A stretch of DNA of 64,000 nt. Source: Leeuwenhoekiella sp044542075. GTDB lineage: Bacteria > Bacteroidota > Bacteroidia > Flavobacteriales > Flavobacteriaceae. The DNA lies in the NCBI RefSeq assembly GCF_044542075.1, contig NZ_JBITTU010000010.1, positions 90,126-154,125 of the forward strand, given 5' to 3'. Below the pieces are notes generated by a model. The model saw only the letters and a list, made by a program, of their open reading frames with translations. It had not been told where the DNA came from and did not search any database. The position numbers were made by a program, and so were the translations under genes. Below are positions 44,936 to 54,909 of the stretch, piece after piece. Within the stretch, counting starts at the first letter, position 1, and each line of letters begins with the position of its first letter.

Positions 44936-47929
44936 ATGAAACAAAAATTAACGCGCTTTAAATCTTCAATGATTTTCTGCCTGCTGTTGGTTTTAAGCTA
45001 TCCCGCGATGGCTTTAACAACAGGGTCTGAAGGTTTACAGCAAAAAATTACAGGTACGGTTACTATTGCAGCAGATGGTATGCCCCTTCCCGGAGTTACT
45101 GTTCTAGTAAAAGGTACTTCAACGGGAACGACAACAGATTTTGACGGTAATTATGAGCTGAATACCGCTTCAGAAAATGCAGTTTTAGTATTCTCGTATG
45201 TAGGAATGAAAACTTTGGAAATTCCTGTAAATGGAAAATCAGAAATTAATGTCGCTCTTGAAGAAAATATTGGCGCTCTAGACGAAATCGTTGTCGTAGG
45301 TTATGGTAGCCAAAAACGTTCTGATGTGACAGGGTCTGTTTCTTCTGTACCAGAAGACCGACTGGAAAATTTACCGGTAACTAATGTCACACAAGCGATT
45401 CAAGGTACTACTGCCGGTTTAAATATAAGTCAGAATTCATCAGTACCAGGATCAAGTGGCTCTATACAAGTACGTGGGGTAAATTCTATTACAGGAAGTA
45501 CAAGTCCGTTTATTGTCCTAGACGGGATTCCCTTTACAGGAACGTTAAATGACATCAATACACGAGATATTAAGTCTATTCAGATTTTAAAAGATGCATC
45601 TGCTGTTGCGATTTATGGTACCCGTGGTTCAAATGGTGTTATACTTATACAAACCAAAAGAGGGGTGAGTGGTGAACCTATTATTAACTACAGCACCTAT
45701 GTAGCCGTAGAAGAATTTGCTAATGTTCTTAAACCATTAGGTCCAGATGCATATGTACAAAAATATGCAGACTTCTTTAGTCAAAACAATCCCGGTGTCA
45801 CACAAGATCGAATTTTAGAGAATCAGAGTGAAATTGAAAACTATGATGCAGGTAGAACTACAGACTGGTTTAAAGAAGTAACACAATCAGGAATTATTCA
45901 GGAACACAATTTAAGTATACGTGGTGGTAGTGAGAAAGTCAAGTATTTTGTATCTGGTGGCTACCTAGATCAGCAAGGTGTTATAAAAGGTTATGACTAT
46001 GAAAAACTTACGCTACGCTCTAATCTGGATGTTGAAATCACAGATTATTTAAAGGTAGGTTTAAACACATTTTTTGCTAATAACAATTTTGACGGCGGCC
46101 GTGCAAATTTATTGCTTGCAACAGCTATGAGCCCATACTCTGTACCGTATGATGATAATGGTCAACTAATCATCAACCCTATGTTGCCTGAGTTGTTATA
46201 TGAAAACCCATTATTAGGTTTAACCACAGATCGTGAAGTACGCGAGCGCACCCTTTCTGGGAATGTTTTTGCCGAAATTACTCCTGCCTTTTTAGAAGGT
46301 TTATCGTATCGCGTAAATGCATCATACACGATTAATCCATATTCATATAAGACCTATAAAGGTAGAGCGGCAAATGATAACCGTGGTACTGCTGTAATAG
46401 GTGGTGATGAAGAAAAAGTATGGATTGTAGAAAATATTTTAAAGTATGCTAGAAGTTTTGGTAAACACAATCTAGATTTTACTGCTCTTTACAGTGCACA
46501 GTCTAATGACTTCTTTAGAGAAGAGTTAACCGGCGTAGGTTTTGTAAATGATCAATTATCATTTAACCGCATCTCTGCAGCCGAAGTTTTATCTGCAGAT
46601 CCTAATCGTAACTACAGTACACTTTCAACCCTGGTTTCTCAAATGGGTCGTGTAAACTATAATTATGACAGTAAATACTTAGTTACTGCTACAGTACGTC
46701 GTGACGGGTATTCTGCTTTTGGAGCAAATACAAGTAAATATGGCGTATTCCCATCTGCTGCGTTAGGATGGAACATTCACAAAGAATCGTTTATGGAAAA
46801 TGCAGATGCTATAGATAATTTAAAACTTCGATTCTCCTATGGTAAAACCGGTAACCGAGGTGTGGGTATAAATCAAACACAAACCAGAACAGGAACAACT
46901 GTATATCCTTTTGGCGGGCAAGCTTACACCGGTACTTTTATAAACGGTTTAGGAAATCCTAATCTACAATGGGAAACAACCACTTCTGGCAATTTAGGTG
47001 CAGATTTCGGTTTATGGAACAACCGCATTAATGGTTCTGTTGAAGTATATAAATCTAAAACTAAAGATTTACTACTTAACCGAAGTATTCCTGCTTTAAC
47101 GGGTACCCGTAACATTATCGAAAACATTGGTGCAGTTGAAAACAGAGGATTTGAATTCAGTATTAATTCTACTAATATCAATACCGGTGATTTTAAATGG
47201 GAGACAAACGTAAACTTTTCAACCTATAAAAATGAAATCTTAGATCTGTATGGTGATGGTAAAGATGACATACCTAGCCGCTGGTTTATAGGTAAATCAT
47301 TAGGTGCTATTTACGATTATAAATTAGCTGGTGTTTGGCAAGAAGGTGAAGATACGGGTACTTTTAATGCAAACCCCGGTGATCTTAAATTTGAAGACCT
47401 CAACGGTGACGGTGTTATAGATCCAGAAAATGACCGTACCTATTTAGGCTCTTCACTTCCTAAATGGACGGGTGGTCTTTCAAATACATTCTCGTATAAA
47501 AACTTTGATTTAGCTATCTTCTTACAAACGGTTCAAGGTGTTCTAAAAAGAAACACAGATCTAAATTATGGTGATGAGCTGGCACGTAGAAATACCCCAA
47601 CAGAAGTAGGTTACTGGACTCCAGAAAATCAAAGTAATGAGTTCCCTTCGCTAACCTATCGTAATACTTTAGGCTATGGTTACCCTAAAGACGCAAGTTT
47701 TGTAAGGTTAAAAGACATCCGCTTTAGTTACAGATTTCCAATAGAGAAAATAGAGAAACTAGGACTTAGTGACTTAATGATCTATGCAACGGGAAGAAAC
47801 CTATATACCTGGACAGATTGGAAAGGTTGGGATCCAGAAAGTACACAATTCTCAAGAGGATCTGAAGACTGGACAAACAACTACCCGGTAGTACGCACCT
47901 TTTCTCTGGGACTTAACGTCTCATTATAA
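44936..47929 (+). CDS. SusC/RagA-family TonB-linked outer-membrane transporter (PUL 2)
   Basis: 997 residues from the ATG at 44936, which opens a normal signal peptide (MKQKLTRFKSSMIFCLLLVLSYPAMA); the upstream ATG at 44879 would add a second hydrophobic stretch. Domains: carboxypeptidase-regulatory-like (ITGTVTIAADGMPLPGVTVLVKGTSTGTTTDFDG), plug (VVVGYGSQKRSDVTGSVSSVPEDRLE ... PFIVLDGIPFTG ... AIYGTRGSNGVILIQTKRG), barrel ending RTFSLGLNVSL. It belongs to the same family as SusC 1 but differs in sequence, so imports a different ligand. Its SusD partner follows after 16 bp. Confidence 0.95.
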   Translation: MKQKLTRFKSSMIFCLLLVLSYPAMALTTGSEGLQQKITGTVTIAADGMPLPGVTVLVKGTSTGTTTDFDGNYELNTASENAVLVFSYVGMKTLEIPVNGKSEINVALEENIGALDEIVVVGYGSQKRSDVTGSVSSVPEDRLENLPVTNVTQAIQGTTAGLNISQNSSVPGSSGSIQVRGVNSITGSTSPFIVLDGIPFTGTLNDINTRDIKSIQILKDASAVAIYGTRGSNGVILIQTKRGVSGEPIINYSTYVAVEEFANVLKPLGPDAYVQKYADFFSQNNPGVTQDRILENQSEIENYDAGRTTDWFKEVTQSGIIQEHNLSIRGGSEKVKYFVSGGYLDQQGVIKGYDYEKLTLRSNLDVEITDYLKVGLNTFFANNNFDGGRANLLLATAMSPYSVPYDDNGQLIINPMLPELLYENPLLGLTTDREVRERTLSGNVFAEITPAFLEGLSYRVNASYTINPYSYKTYKGRAANDNRGTAVIGGDEEKVWIVENILKYARSFGKHNLDFTALYSAQSNDFFREELTGVGFVNDQLSFNRISAAEVLSADPNRNYSTLSTLVSQMGRVNYNYDSKYLVTATVRRDGYSAFGANTSKYGVFPSAALGWNIHKESFMENADAIDNLKLRFSYGKTGNRGVGINQTQTRTGTTVYPFGGQAYTGTFINGLGNPNLQWETTTSGNLGADFGLWNNRINGSVEVYKSKTKDLLLNRSIPALTGTRNIIENIGAVENRGFEFSINSTNINTGDFKWETNVNFSTYKNEILDLYGDGKDDIPSRWFIGKSLGAIYDYKLAGVWQEGEDTGTFNANPGDLKFEDLNGDGVIDPENDRTYLGSSLPKWTGGLSNTFSYKNFDLAIFLQTVQGVLKRNTDLNYGDELARRNTPTEVGYWTPENQSNEFPSLTYRNTLGYGYPKDASFVRLKDIRFSYRFPIEKIEKLGLSDLMIYATGRNLYTWTDWKGWDPESTQFSRGSEDWTNNYPVVRTFSLGLNVSL

Positions 47930-47945
47930 TACTACATAAACATAA

Positions 47946-49595
47946 ATGATACCTTTTATGAAAAATAAATCGAAGATAATTATAGCACTTTTGAGCTTAA
48001 ACATTTTTATGTTAAGCTCGTGTAGTGATGATTTTCTGGTAGAAGAAATACGTTCTGACTATACACCAGAAACCTTGAATGATGAACTGGGTTATCAAGC
48101 ACAATTATTAGGCTTGTACCAAATGTTGAGTACTTTTTATACCCGAAGTGGTGATCAGGGTTGGTTATCTGTATGGCAGGCAGGAACAGACATTACCTGG
48201 CCTACCGCTCCTCAGGGAATTGAAGTACCTTACTACAAATACAACCAGTTAACTACAGATGACAATGCTGCTTTTCAAAGCTGGGAACTGTGGTACAATA
48301 TGGTTGAAAATGCAAATAGTATAATAGCAAGTGTTGAAAGTTCTACTTCTGCAGAATTAACGCAAGAACAAAAAGATGCTATTAATGCCGAAGCTCGATT
48401 TTTTAGAGCCTATGCCTATAATAATTTGGCTACACTTTTTGGTGGAGTGCCTTTAATTACTGAGCCTATTACTGAAGCTCGTTTTGATTATACGCGAAAT
48501 ACGTTAGCCGAAATTAATACTCAAATTGAAACAGATTTACAGTTTGCAACTCAAAATCTGGGCGCACCTACAAATGCTCCTCAATTTGAAGCTCGTGTAA
48601 ACAAGTATGTCGCCAATCAATTATTTGCAGAATTTTACCTACGTGCAGGAAAACCAGACCTTGCCGAAGATCAGGCAGATATTATCATCAACAGCCAGGC
48701 TTTTCAACTGGTAACGCAACGTTATGGAGTTAAAGCCTCAGAAGAAGGAGATCCATTTTCTGATATGTTTTTTAAAGGAAATCAGCGACGTTCACAAGGT
48801 AATACCGAAGCTTTATGGGTGTTAGAAAATGAGAACCCCTCTGATGTACGAGGTGGTTCTAGTGGTAACCCTCAACAAAGACGTATTTGGGGAGCTGGTT
48901 ATCATAACGTAAATGGGATGATCCCTGCAGATTCTTTAGGAGGTCGAGGTATTGCACGTATACGCCTAAATAATTGGGTAATCTATGATTTATATGATGA
49001 CGGCGATATGCGTAATTCAAAATATAGTATTCACAAACGCTTTAGATACAACAATCCTGACTCTAATTTCGCAGATATTTACGGAGAATTAGTACCGTAT
49101 ACCGGGATTGATACCCTTGCAAGAATTCAACCCTACACATTAAAATGGGGACATTTTGACTCAGCAGATGTGTTTGGTTTTGGTATGTGGAAAGATTTTA
49201 TTCTTATGCGATTAGGTGAAACCTATTTATTAAAGGCTGAAGCACAAGTAATGCAAAATAACACAACAGGCGCTGCTACAACGATAAATATTCTTAGAAC
49301 ACGTGCTAACGCCCCACAGGTAGTTGCAGGAGATATGTCTTTAGATTTTATTCTTGATGAACGTGTACGTGAATTACTTGCCGAAGAAAACAGAAGAATG
49401 ACGTTGATGCGTACCAAAACACTTGTGGAACGCGCAACCCGTCTTAATGTACAGGACCCTAGTATACCTTTACCTCAAACTATGCGCATAGAAGGATTAC
49501 AGGAGTTTCACGAACTTTTACCTATTCCGCTACGCGAAATACAACTAAATAAAGATGCAGTTCTGGAGCAAAATCCGGGATATTCAACAAATTAA
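47946..49595 (+). CDS. SusD/RagB-family outer-membrane lipoprotein (PUL 2)
   Basis: 549 residues, lipobox Cys26 (NIFMLSSCSDDFLVEEI). SusD features include AEARFFRAYAYNNLATLFGGVPLITEPI in the TPR region and KDFILMRLGETYLLKAEAQVMQNNTTGAATTINILRTRANAP, LDERVRELLAEENRRMTLMR, LLPIPLREIQLNKDAVLEQNPGY at the C-terminus. It forms a lid for the SusC transporter 16 bp upstream. The in-frame ATG 12 bp later is a possible start. A terminator follows about 25 bp after the stop codon, ending this two-gene operon. Confidence 0.95.
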   Translation: MIPFMKNKSKIIIALLSLNIFMLSSCSDDFLVEEIRSDYTPETLNDELGYQAQLLGLYQMLSTFYTRSGDQGWLSVWQAGTDITWPTAPQGIEVPYYKYNQLTTDDNAAFQSWELWYNMVENANSIIASVESSTSAELTQEQKDAINAEARFFRAYAYNNLATLFGGVPLITEPITEARFDYTRNTLAEINTQIETDLQFATQNLGAPTNAPQFEARVNKYVANQLFAEFYLRAGKPDLAEDQADIIINSQAFQLVTQRYGVKASEEGDPFSDMFFKGNQRRSQGNTEALWVLENENPSDVRGGSSGNPQQRRIWGAGYHNVNGMIPADSLGGRGIARIRLNNWVIYDLYDDGDMRNSKYSIHKRFRYNNPDSNFADIYGELVPYTGIDTLARIQPYTLKWGHFDSADVFGFGMWKDFILMRLGETYLLKAEAQVMQNNTTGAATTINILRTRANAPQVVAGDMSLDFILDERVRELLAEENRRMTLMRTKTLVERATRLNVQDPSIPLPQTMRIEGLQEFHELLPIPLREIQLNKDAVLEQNPGYSTN

Positions 49596-49618
49596 ATAAT
49601 AATTATTTTTTAAATTTT

Positions 49619-49653
49619 TAAAAGCCTGTGATTTAAAATCACAGGCTTTTTTA
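49619..49653 (+). terminator. Terminator of the second SusCD operon
   Basis: AAAGCCTGTGAT (49621-49632) and ATCACAGGCTTT (49638-49649) form a perfect 12-bp stem with a 5-nt loop, followed by TTTT. Confidence 0.92.
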
Positions 49654-49791
49654 ATGCCCCATCTCTACTAAATCACTAGCTGAATATTTACTAACGTTAT
49701 AGTTTATGTGATTTAAAAGTTTTTAATATTCTTAACAACTAAATTAAATTCAAGCAGTTAGATTTAGACACAACCCTATAAACAACCACTT

Positions 49792-50895
49792 ATGATTAGT
49801 TATATAGATTCAAAAACATCCATTTTTCTTGTTATTATTTTGGTATCGGGAATTGTAGCATTCGGTATACTTTTCTACATTCTAAAAAAATTCGGTAAAA
49901 GTCCCAGAACGATTTTACCTGTAAATTTTGCGGTACGCATACGTATTCCGCTAGCCTTATTTCTGCTTGCTTTAATTCTTAGAATTATACTCGTAAGAGA
50001 AGAAATTACCTCATATATTCAAGCCAGTATTCTATCTCACACCAGTACCCTACTTTTTATTATAAGTCTAACCTGGGCATTGATTCTTATCATCAAAGCA
50101 TTTAAAAGGAATATTTTGACGAAGTATGATATGAGTGTGGCAGATAATGTACACGCCCGTAAAATTTACACACAGTTCACCGTACTGGAGCGGGTTTTTA
50201 TTTTTCTAATCATACTGTTTGCCGTGAGTATTGCACTTATGAGTTTTGACAGCATTAGAGCTATAGGTGTAAGTATTTTAACCTCAGCGGGAATCGCCGG
50301 AATTATCATCGGTTTTGCTGCACAAAAAGCGCTGGGTACCTTAATGGCGGGGATTCAAATTGCATTTACACAACCTATACGCATAGATGATGTGGTAGTC
50401 GTTGAAGGCGAATGGGGGCGTATTGAAGAAATTTATTTAACCTATGTTGTTGTTAAAATCTGGGATAAACGCCGTCTGGTATTGCCTACTACTTATTTTA
50501 TTGAAAAACCTTTTCAAAACTGGACGCGTAATTCATCAGACATCTTAGGTACTGTTTTTATTTATACCGATTATAATGTACCCTTTGATGCTTTACGAAA
50601 TGAATTGACCCGCATACTTGAAAATACAGACCTCTGGGATGGTGAGGTTAATGTCTTACAAGTAACCGATACAAAAAATGAGGTGGTAGAAACCAGAGCG
50701 TTAATGAGCTCAAAAGACTCTCCTACTTCCTGGGATTTGCGGGTGTTAGTACGTGAAAAACTAGTACTTTTTATACAGGAAAATTATCCGCATAGTTTAC
50801 CGCGTACCCGTGTAGAAATGCAGGATTTGAAAAACATCCCGAAATCAGAAAAATCGGTTTCAGAACCAGAGCCTTCAGATTTATTGAGAAAGTAA
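49792..50895 (+). CDS. MscS-family small-conductance mechanosensitive channel
   Basis: 367 residues. Four hydrophobic segments (about 10-33, 50-66, 82-104, 135-160) precede the pore helix and cytoplasmic beta-domain: SAGIAGIIIGFAAQKALGTLMAGIQIAFTQPIRIDDVVVVEGEWGRIEEI, followed by PTTYFIEKPFQNWTR. This is the MscS core, which opens under membrane tension to release solutes during osmotic downshock. The gene stands alone after the PUL 2 terminator. The last 40 residues are polar and variable. Confidence 0.92.
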   Translation: MISYIDSKTSIFLVIILVSGIVAFGILFYILKKFGKSPRTILPVNFAVRIRIPLALFLLALILRIILVREEITSYIQASILSHTSTLLFIISLTWALILIIKAFKRNILTKYDMSVADNVHARKIYTQFTVLERVFIFLIILFAVSIALMSFDSIRAIGVSILTSAGIAGIIIGFAAQKALGTLMAGIQIAFTQPIRIDDVVVVEGEWGRIEEIYLTYVVVKIWDKRRLVLPTTYFIEKPFQNWTRNSSDILGTVFIYTDYNVPFDALRNELTRILENTDLWDGEVNVLQVTDTKNEVVETRALMSSKDSPTSWDLRVLVREKLVLFIQENYPHSLPRTRVEMQDLKNIPKSEKSVSEPEPSDLLRK

Positions 50896-51031
50896 TTTTT
50901 CTAAAATTCAATAAACTTCCTGATACTGCCATTCCACTTCTAATTGCTAAATTCGTTTGCTCTTTAAAATGTAATTTTTAAACTGAAACTTAGTTTTTAA
51001 ATCGCTTCTAATGAGAATTAATCAATAAGAA

Positions 51032-52477
51032 TTGAAGAACACAGAAAAGGATAAAAAATACCATGCAGTTTGTCAGGAATGCAAAGGACAAGGCAAAAAA
51101 AGGCGCAGACTTCGTAAAAAAGTACGTCTTAATTATGCACAGGCACTTGATAAATTCAATAAAGGAGAAGGTCCTGCTCCTACTCCTCCTAAAGGTCACC
51201 TGTACACCTGTGAATCTTGTGCCGGCTCTGGTTTAGTTGCTGTATCAGAAAAACCCATTCCTGATTCTTATAACTATCCGCACATTGCAATTGTAGGAGG
51301 TGGCATAGGCGGTGTTGCTCTAGCTGTGGCCTGTTTGCATCGCGGTATTCCTTTTACCTTATTTGAGCGTGATACAGGTTTTGATGCGCGTTCTCAGGGC
51401 TATGCACTTACCCTTCAGCAAGCAAGTAAAGCAGTTGCAGGATTAGGCCTTTTTAATTTAAAAGAAGGCGTGGTCTCTACACGACACGTCGTTCACACAA
51501 CAGATGGTACTATAATCGGCGAATGGGGAATGCGTAAATGGCTAGATTCCGAAGCGCCCACATTCTCAAAGCGTACAAACATTCACATTGCAAGACAAGC
51601 CCTGCGCGAGCAACTTCTAAATCAACTTGAAGGTACAGATTGTGTACGGTGGAATCATCAGTTTATTAATTATACCCATGGTGATACACCAACCCTAAAC
51701 TTTAACGTTAATAACGAAGTAAAAAAGTATAAAGCAGATCTTATTGTGGGTGCAGATGGCATACACAGTTCGGTGCGCAAACTACTCCTGGGTGAAAAAC
51801 ATACTCCTTTACGTTATCTGGATTGTCTCGTAATTTTAGGAATTTGCCCTTTAGCAGATTTGGGAGATCTTGAAAGTCCCTTGTTAGACGTAGCTACCGT
51901 TTTTCAAACCGCAAACGGAAACGAACGCGTTTATATGATGCCATATGATACAGACTCTATTATGTGGCAACTCAGTTTCCCTATGCCTGAACAGGAAGCT
52001 AAACTATTAAGTGCAAAAGGACCTCAGGCATTAAAAGAGGAAGCCTGTCGCAGATTGCAGTGGCACGCTCCTATTCCGCAGATTATTAAAGCAACCCAAA
52101 CCTCATTAATTTCGGGTTACCCGGTTTACGATAGGGCATTATTAAAGCCTACAGATTTAGAAAAAGGGACTCAAATAACACTTATAGGAGATGCAGCGCA
52201 TCCTATGAGTCCGTTTAAAGGGCAAGGTGCCAATCAAGCCTTATTAGATGCCTTAGCACTTGCCAGATCTATTTATAAGGGATGTGGTCCTTTTTCAAAC
52301 TGGAAAGAAAACGGGATACGTAATCAGGTACTTAATAATTTTGAATCTGAAATGCTCAAACGCAGTGCTACCAAGGTGAAAGATTCTGCCGAAGCTGCAA
52401 AATTTCTACACTCAGAAGTAGTTTTGCACGAAGCTAATGAACCCCGTGGACGTGTATTGAAAAAGAAGAAAAATTAA
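51032..52477 (+). CDS. FAD-dependent monooxygenase with N-terminal zinc-finger-like domain
   Basis: 481 residues. Residues 14-75 hold two CxxCxGxG repeats (CQECKGQG and CESCAGSG), like half of the DnaJ zinc finger. From residue 85 the protein is a class A flavin monooxygenase: IAIVGGGIGGVALA (FAD dinucleotide motif), VGADGIHSSVR (DG motif) and LIGDAAHPMSPFKGQGANQALLDAL (GD motif). The start is TTG at 51032, since an in-frame stop lies 6 bp upstream and no ATG occurs before the cysteine motifs. It would hydroxylate an aromatic compound or drug with NAD(P)H; the substrate is unknown, and a TetX-like role is only a family possibility. Confidence 0.85.
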   Translation: MKNTEKDKKYHAVCQECKGQGKKRRRLRKKVRLNYAQALDKFNKGEGPAPTPPKGHLYTCESCAGSGLVAVSEKPIPDSYNYPHIAIVGGGIGGVALAVACLHRGIPFTLFERDTGFDARSQGYALTLQQASKAVAGLGLFNLKEGVVSTRHVVHTTDGTIIGEWGMRKWLDSEAPTFSKRTNIHIARQALREQLLNQLEGTDCVRWNHQFINYTHGDTPTLNFNVNNEVKKYKADLIVGADGIHSSVRKLLLGEKHTPLRYLDCLVILGICPLADLGDLESPLLDVATVFQTANGNERVYMMPYDTDSIMWQLSFPMPEQEAKLLSAKGPQALKEEACRRLQWHAPIPQIIKATQTSLISGYPVYDRALLKPTDLEKGTQITLIGDAAHPMSPFKGQGANQALLDALALARSIYKGCGPFSNWKENGIRNQVLNNFESEMLKRSATKVKDSAEAAKFLHSEVVLHEANEPRGRVLKKKKN

Positions 52478-52592
52478 GGTTAACTCTAGTTTTTAGATCC
52501 ATTAGACAGACTATAATTAAATAGTAATGACTAATTTAGATATCTCATAAACAACGCGTAACCCCAAATGTGTTTTTTAGTAAATCAATAGC

Positions 52593-53051
52593 ATGAAAAC
52601 TAAAGAAAATGATTTTGAAAACGCGGTTCTTCTAAAAGAGGAAGAGACATCTTCAAGAATACATTCAATTAATATTAATCGAAAACTTGAAATTAGAAAG
52701 CAACTTTGGCGGGCTATTGCTTCATTTTACCTTGATACTGAGTTGACAGTTTACGATTACGAAGCTATAGCTCAAATCTTCAAAGAATCTAATTTATCAA
52801 TTTCAACACTAAAAAAAATTGATCTGTATGAGGTATTTCCGGTTTTAAAAGAAAACCTGATTAGTCCCACAGGAGTGTTGAATGGGTTTGATGAAGCCTG
52901 GCTAAATAACGCCTGTACCGCTGCCTATCGCAAGCGTTTAAATCCTTTTTTTAGATGGAAAATGAGATTTTACAATCGGGTTTTATATACTATGAGAAAA
53001 GATCACTGGACTCATATTGAACAGGTTTTAGCATTGCAAAGTATAAACTAG
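52593..53051 (+). CDS. Hypothetical protein, DUF7079-like
   Basis: 152 residues, no signal peptide. The middle (RKQLWRAIASFYLDTELTVYDYEAIAQIFKESNLSISTLKKIDLYEVFPVLKENLISPTGVLNGFDEAWL) looks like the small, mostly helical DUF7079 family, found as single genes; I base this on memory of that pattern. No function known to me. It stands between a monooxygenase gene and an unrelated secreted protein, with spacers of about 115 and 56 bp. Confidence 0.6.
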   Translation: MKTKENDFENAVLLKEEETSSRIHSININRKLEIRKQLWRAIASFYLDTELTVYDYEAIAQIFKESNLSISTLKKIDLYEVFPVLKENLISPTGVLNGFDEAWLNNACTAAYRKRLNPFFRWKMRFYNRVLYTMRKDHWTHIEQVLALQSIN

Positions 53052-53107
53052 TTGGATAAATTTAAAAGTTAAAAACTTCTAGAATTCACTCCGAAAAATT
53101 AAAACTA

Positions 53108-53998
53108 ATGAAGGAATTAAGTTTTACACTCCTATTTTTTTTTATTTCTTTTCAAACTGTATTAATTGGTCAAGATAATGTAAAATCCAAATTCACTTAT
53201 TCTAATTTTGAAACTGAAATATTAGCTTATACTCCACCTCAACGAAAAGATGTAAGCAATACAGACTACGCTACAGGAAAAATGGTTCTGTCTCAAACTA
53301 AAATTGCAGTAAAAAACAATATTAAAAATTTTAATACAGCAGACTACTGGAATATTATATATGCCTTTAGAAAACTTAACGAAAGTAAATCAGATTGGAT
53401 ATTAGCATTTAAAAAAATGTCCGAATCTTCAAAGGGTTGTGAATACTTAAACTCTTTTAAAAATAACGCGGTATTTTACAATGAAATTAAAGAACTATAT
53501 GATGACTATTTAATTAAATGTGAACTAAAATCAGTTGAAGTTTTTAACTTAAGTCATTTTATAAGTCAAAATAAATACAATAAAAATTTAGTTGAATTAT
53601 TAGATCTAATCTATAAAGACGATCAAAAATATAGACAAGATACCTCTTATAATCATTTGGCTAAACAACAAATATTAGACTCTAAAAATTTAAAAAAGAT
53701 AGATTCATTGTATAATAGCTATAACAAATACATAGGTAAAAGCCTGGTAGGTGAAAAATATAGTACTGTGATGTGGCTCGTTGTACAACATTCAAATATT
53801 GAAAAAATGGAAAGCTATCTTCCCATCTTAGACAAAGCCGTTAAAAGTAAGGAGCTGAATAGCGTACCTTTAAAAATGTTAATTGACAGAGTTTATACTA
53901 TCAAGTATAATCACCAGATTTATGGATCTCAATCTGGAGTTGAATTAGCTGATCAAAAAACCAGAACAGCTGTAATGAAACAATATAGTTTAGAATAA
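53108..53998 (+). CDS. Hypothetical secreted protein
   Basis: 296 residues with a signal peptide (MKELSFTLLFFFISFQTVLIG, cleavage before QDNVK). The rest is rich in Lys, Asn and Tyr and predicted helical (FNTADYWNIIYAFRKLNESKSDWILAFKKMSES ... MWLVVQHSNIEKMESYLPILDKAV). I do not recognise a family. The sequence is more A+T-rich than the neighbouring genes. A GTG-started AraC regulator gene follows after 42 bp. Confidence 0.6.
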   Translation: MKELSFTLLFFFISFQTVLIGQDNVKSKFTYSNFETEILAYTPPQRKDVSNTDYATGKMVLSQTKIAVKNNIKNFNTADYWNIIYAFRKLNESKSDWILAFKKMSESSKGCEYLNSFKNNAVFYNEIKELYDDYLIKCELKSVEVFNLSHFISQNKYNKNLVELLDLIYKDDQKYRQDTSYNHLAKQQILDSKNLKKIDSLYNSYNKYIGKSLVGEKYSTVMWLVVQHSNIEKMESYLPILDKAVKSKELNSVPLKMLIDRVYTIKYNHQIYGSQSGVELADQKTRTAVMKQYSLE

Positions 53999-54040
53999 GA
54001 ATATTTATTAAAATAATAACTATTCAAACCCCATAAAACA

Positions 54041-54847
54041 GTGCGCAAATTAGAAACGGGAGAATTTTATGGCAGACATAATCAAAAATTAATTTTTGAT
54101 GCGTTTACCCTTACAGATACCGAATACATTCACGATAAGGTTGACTGGCACTATCACGAGAATCCCTATTTTACCTACTTACTACAGGGAAAGTTATTAG
54201 AATCAAACAAAAAAGAATCCTACTACCTAAAACCAGGTGATCTCTTATTTCACAACTGGGATGACGCACATTACAATATTAAACCGAAAGATTTTACGAG
54301 AGGTTTTCATATACAATTAAATAGAAATTGGTTTTCTAATCAGGCGTTTGAATCTACTGATTTTGAAGGAAGTTTAGCCATTCAAAACCCGATGATTAAA
54401 ATGGCTATGAATGCTATCTATTTAGAAGCAAAATGGAATGACCGCTATACTCAATTGGGTATTGAAAGTACGCTGCATGCGATATTCGATTTGATGCATA
54501 AGCCGAATACTAAAATACAGAAAACACCAGTTTGGGTAAATCAATTAAAAGAACTGATTTTTGAGGAAGAAATTATCTATTCTCTAGAGAATTTAAGTCA
54601 TAAATTACAAATACACCCTACGCACTTATCACGCGAATTCAGTAAATATTTTTGCACGAGTCTGGGCAATTACATCCGGTTAATTAAAGTAAATCAGGCG
54701 TTTAATCTTATTTTATTAAATAAATTATCGATGACTGAAATTTGCTATACCTGCGGTTTTTACGATCAAAGTCATTTTATTGCAAATTTTAAACGCATCT
54801 ACCACACCACACCTTCAAAACTTTTAAAAAATAGGCAGCGACGCTAA
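54041..54847 (+). CDS. AraC-family transcriptional regulator
   Basis: 268 residues. A cupin-like N-terminal half (VDWHYHENPYFTYLLQGKLLESNKKESYYLKPGDLLFHNWDDAHYN) would sense a ligand. The C-terminal half is a two-HTH AraC domain (ENLSHKLQIHPTHLSREFSKYFCTSLGNYIRLIKVNQAFNLILLNKLSMTEICYTCGFYDQSHFIANFKRIYHTTPSKL). The start is GTG at 54041; no ATG precedes the conserved start. It lies 62 bp upstream of the serine hydrolase gene on the same strand and may regulate it. Confidence 0.85.
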   Translation: MRKLETGEFYGRHNQKLIFDAFTLTDTEYIHDKVDWHYHENPYFTYLLQGKLLESNKKESYYLKPGDLLFHNWDDAHYNIKPKDFTRGFHIQLNRNWFSNQAFESTDFEGSLAIQNPMIKMAMNAIYLEAKWNDRYTQLGIESTLHAIFDLMHKPNTKIQKTPVWVNQLKELIFEEEIIYSLENLSHKLQIHPTHLSREFSKYFCTSLGNYIRLIKVNQAFNLILLNKLSMTEICYTCGFYDQSHFIANFKRIYHTTPSKLLKNRQRR

Positions 54848-54909
54848 TTTTATACAATTTCTTCAGTTTTAAAAAGCTCATTTTTACCGTTCATCAAAAT
54901 CAATCAAAA

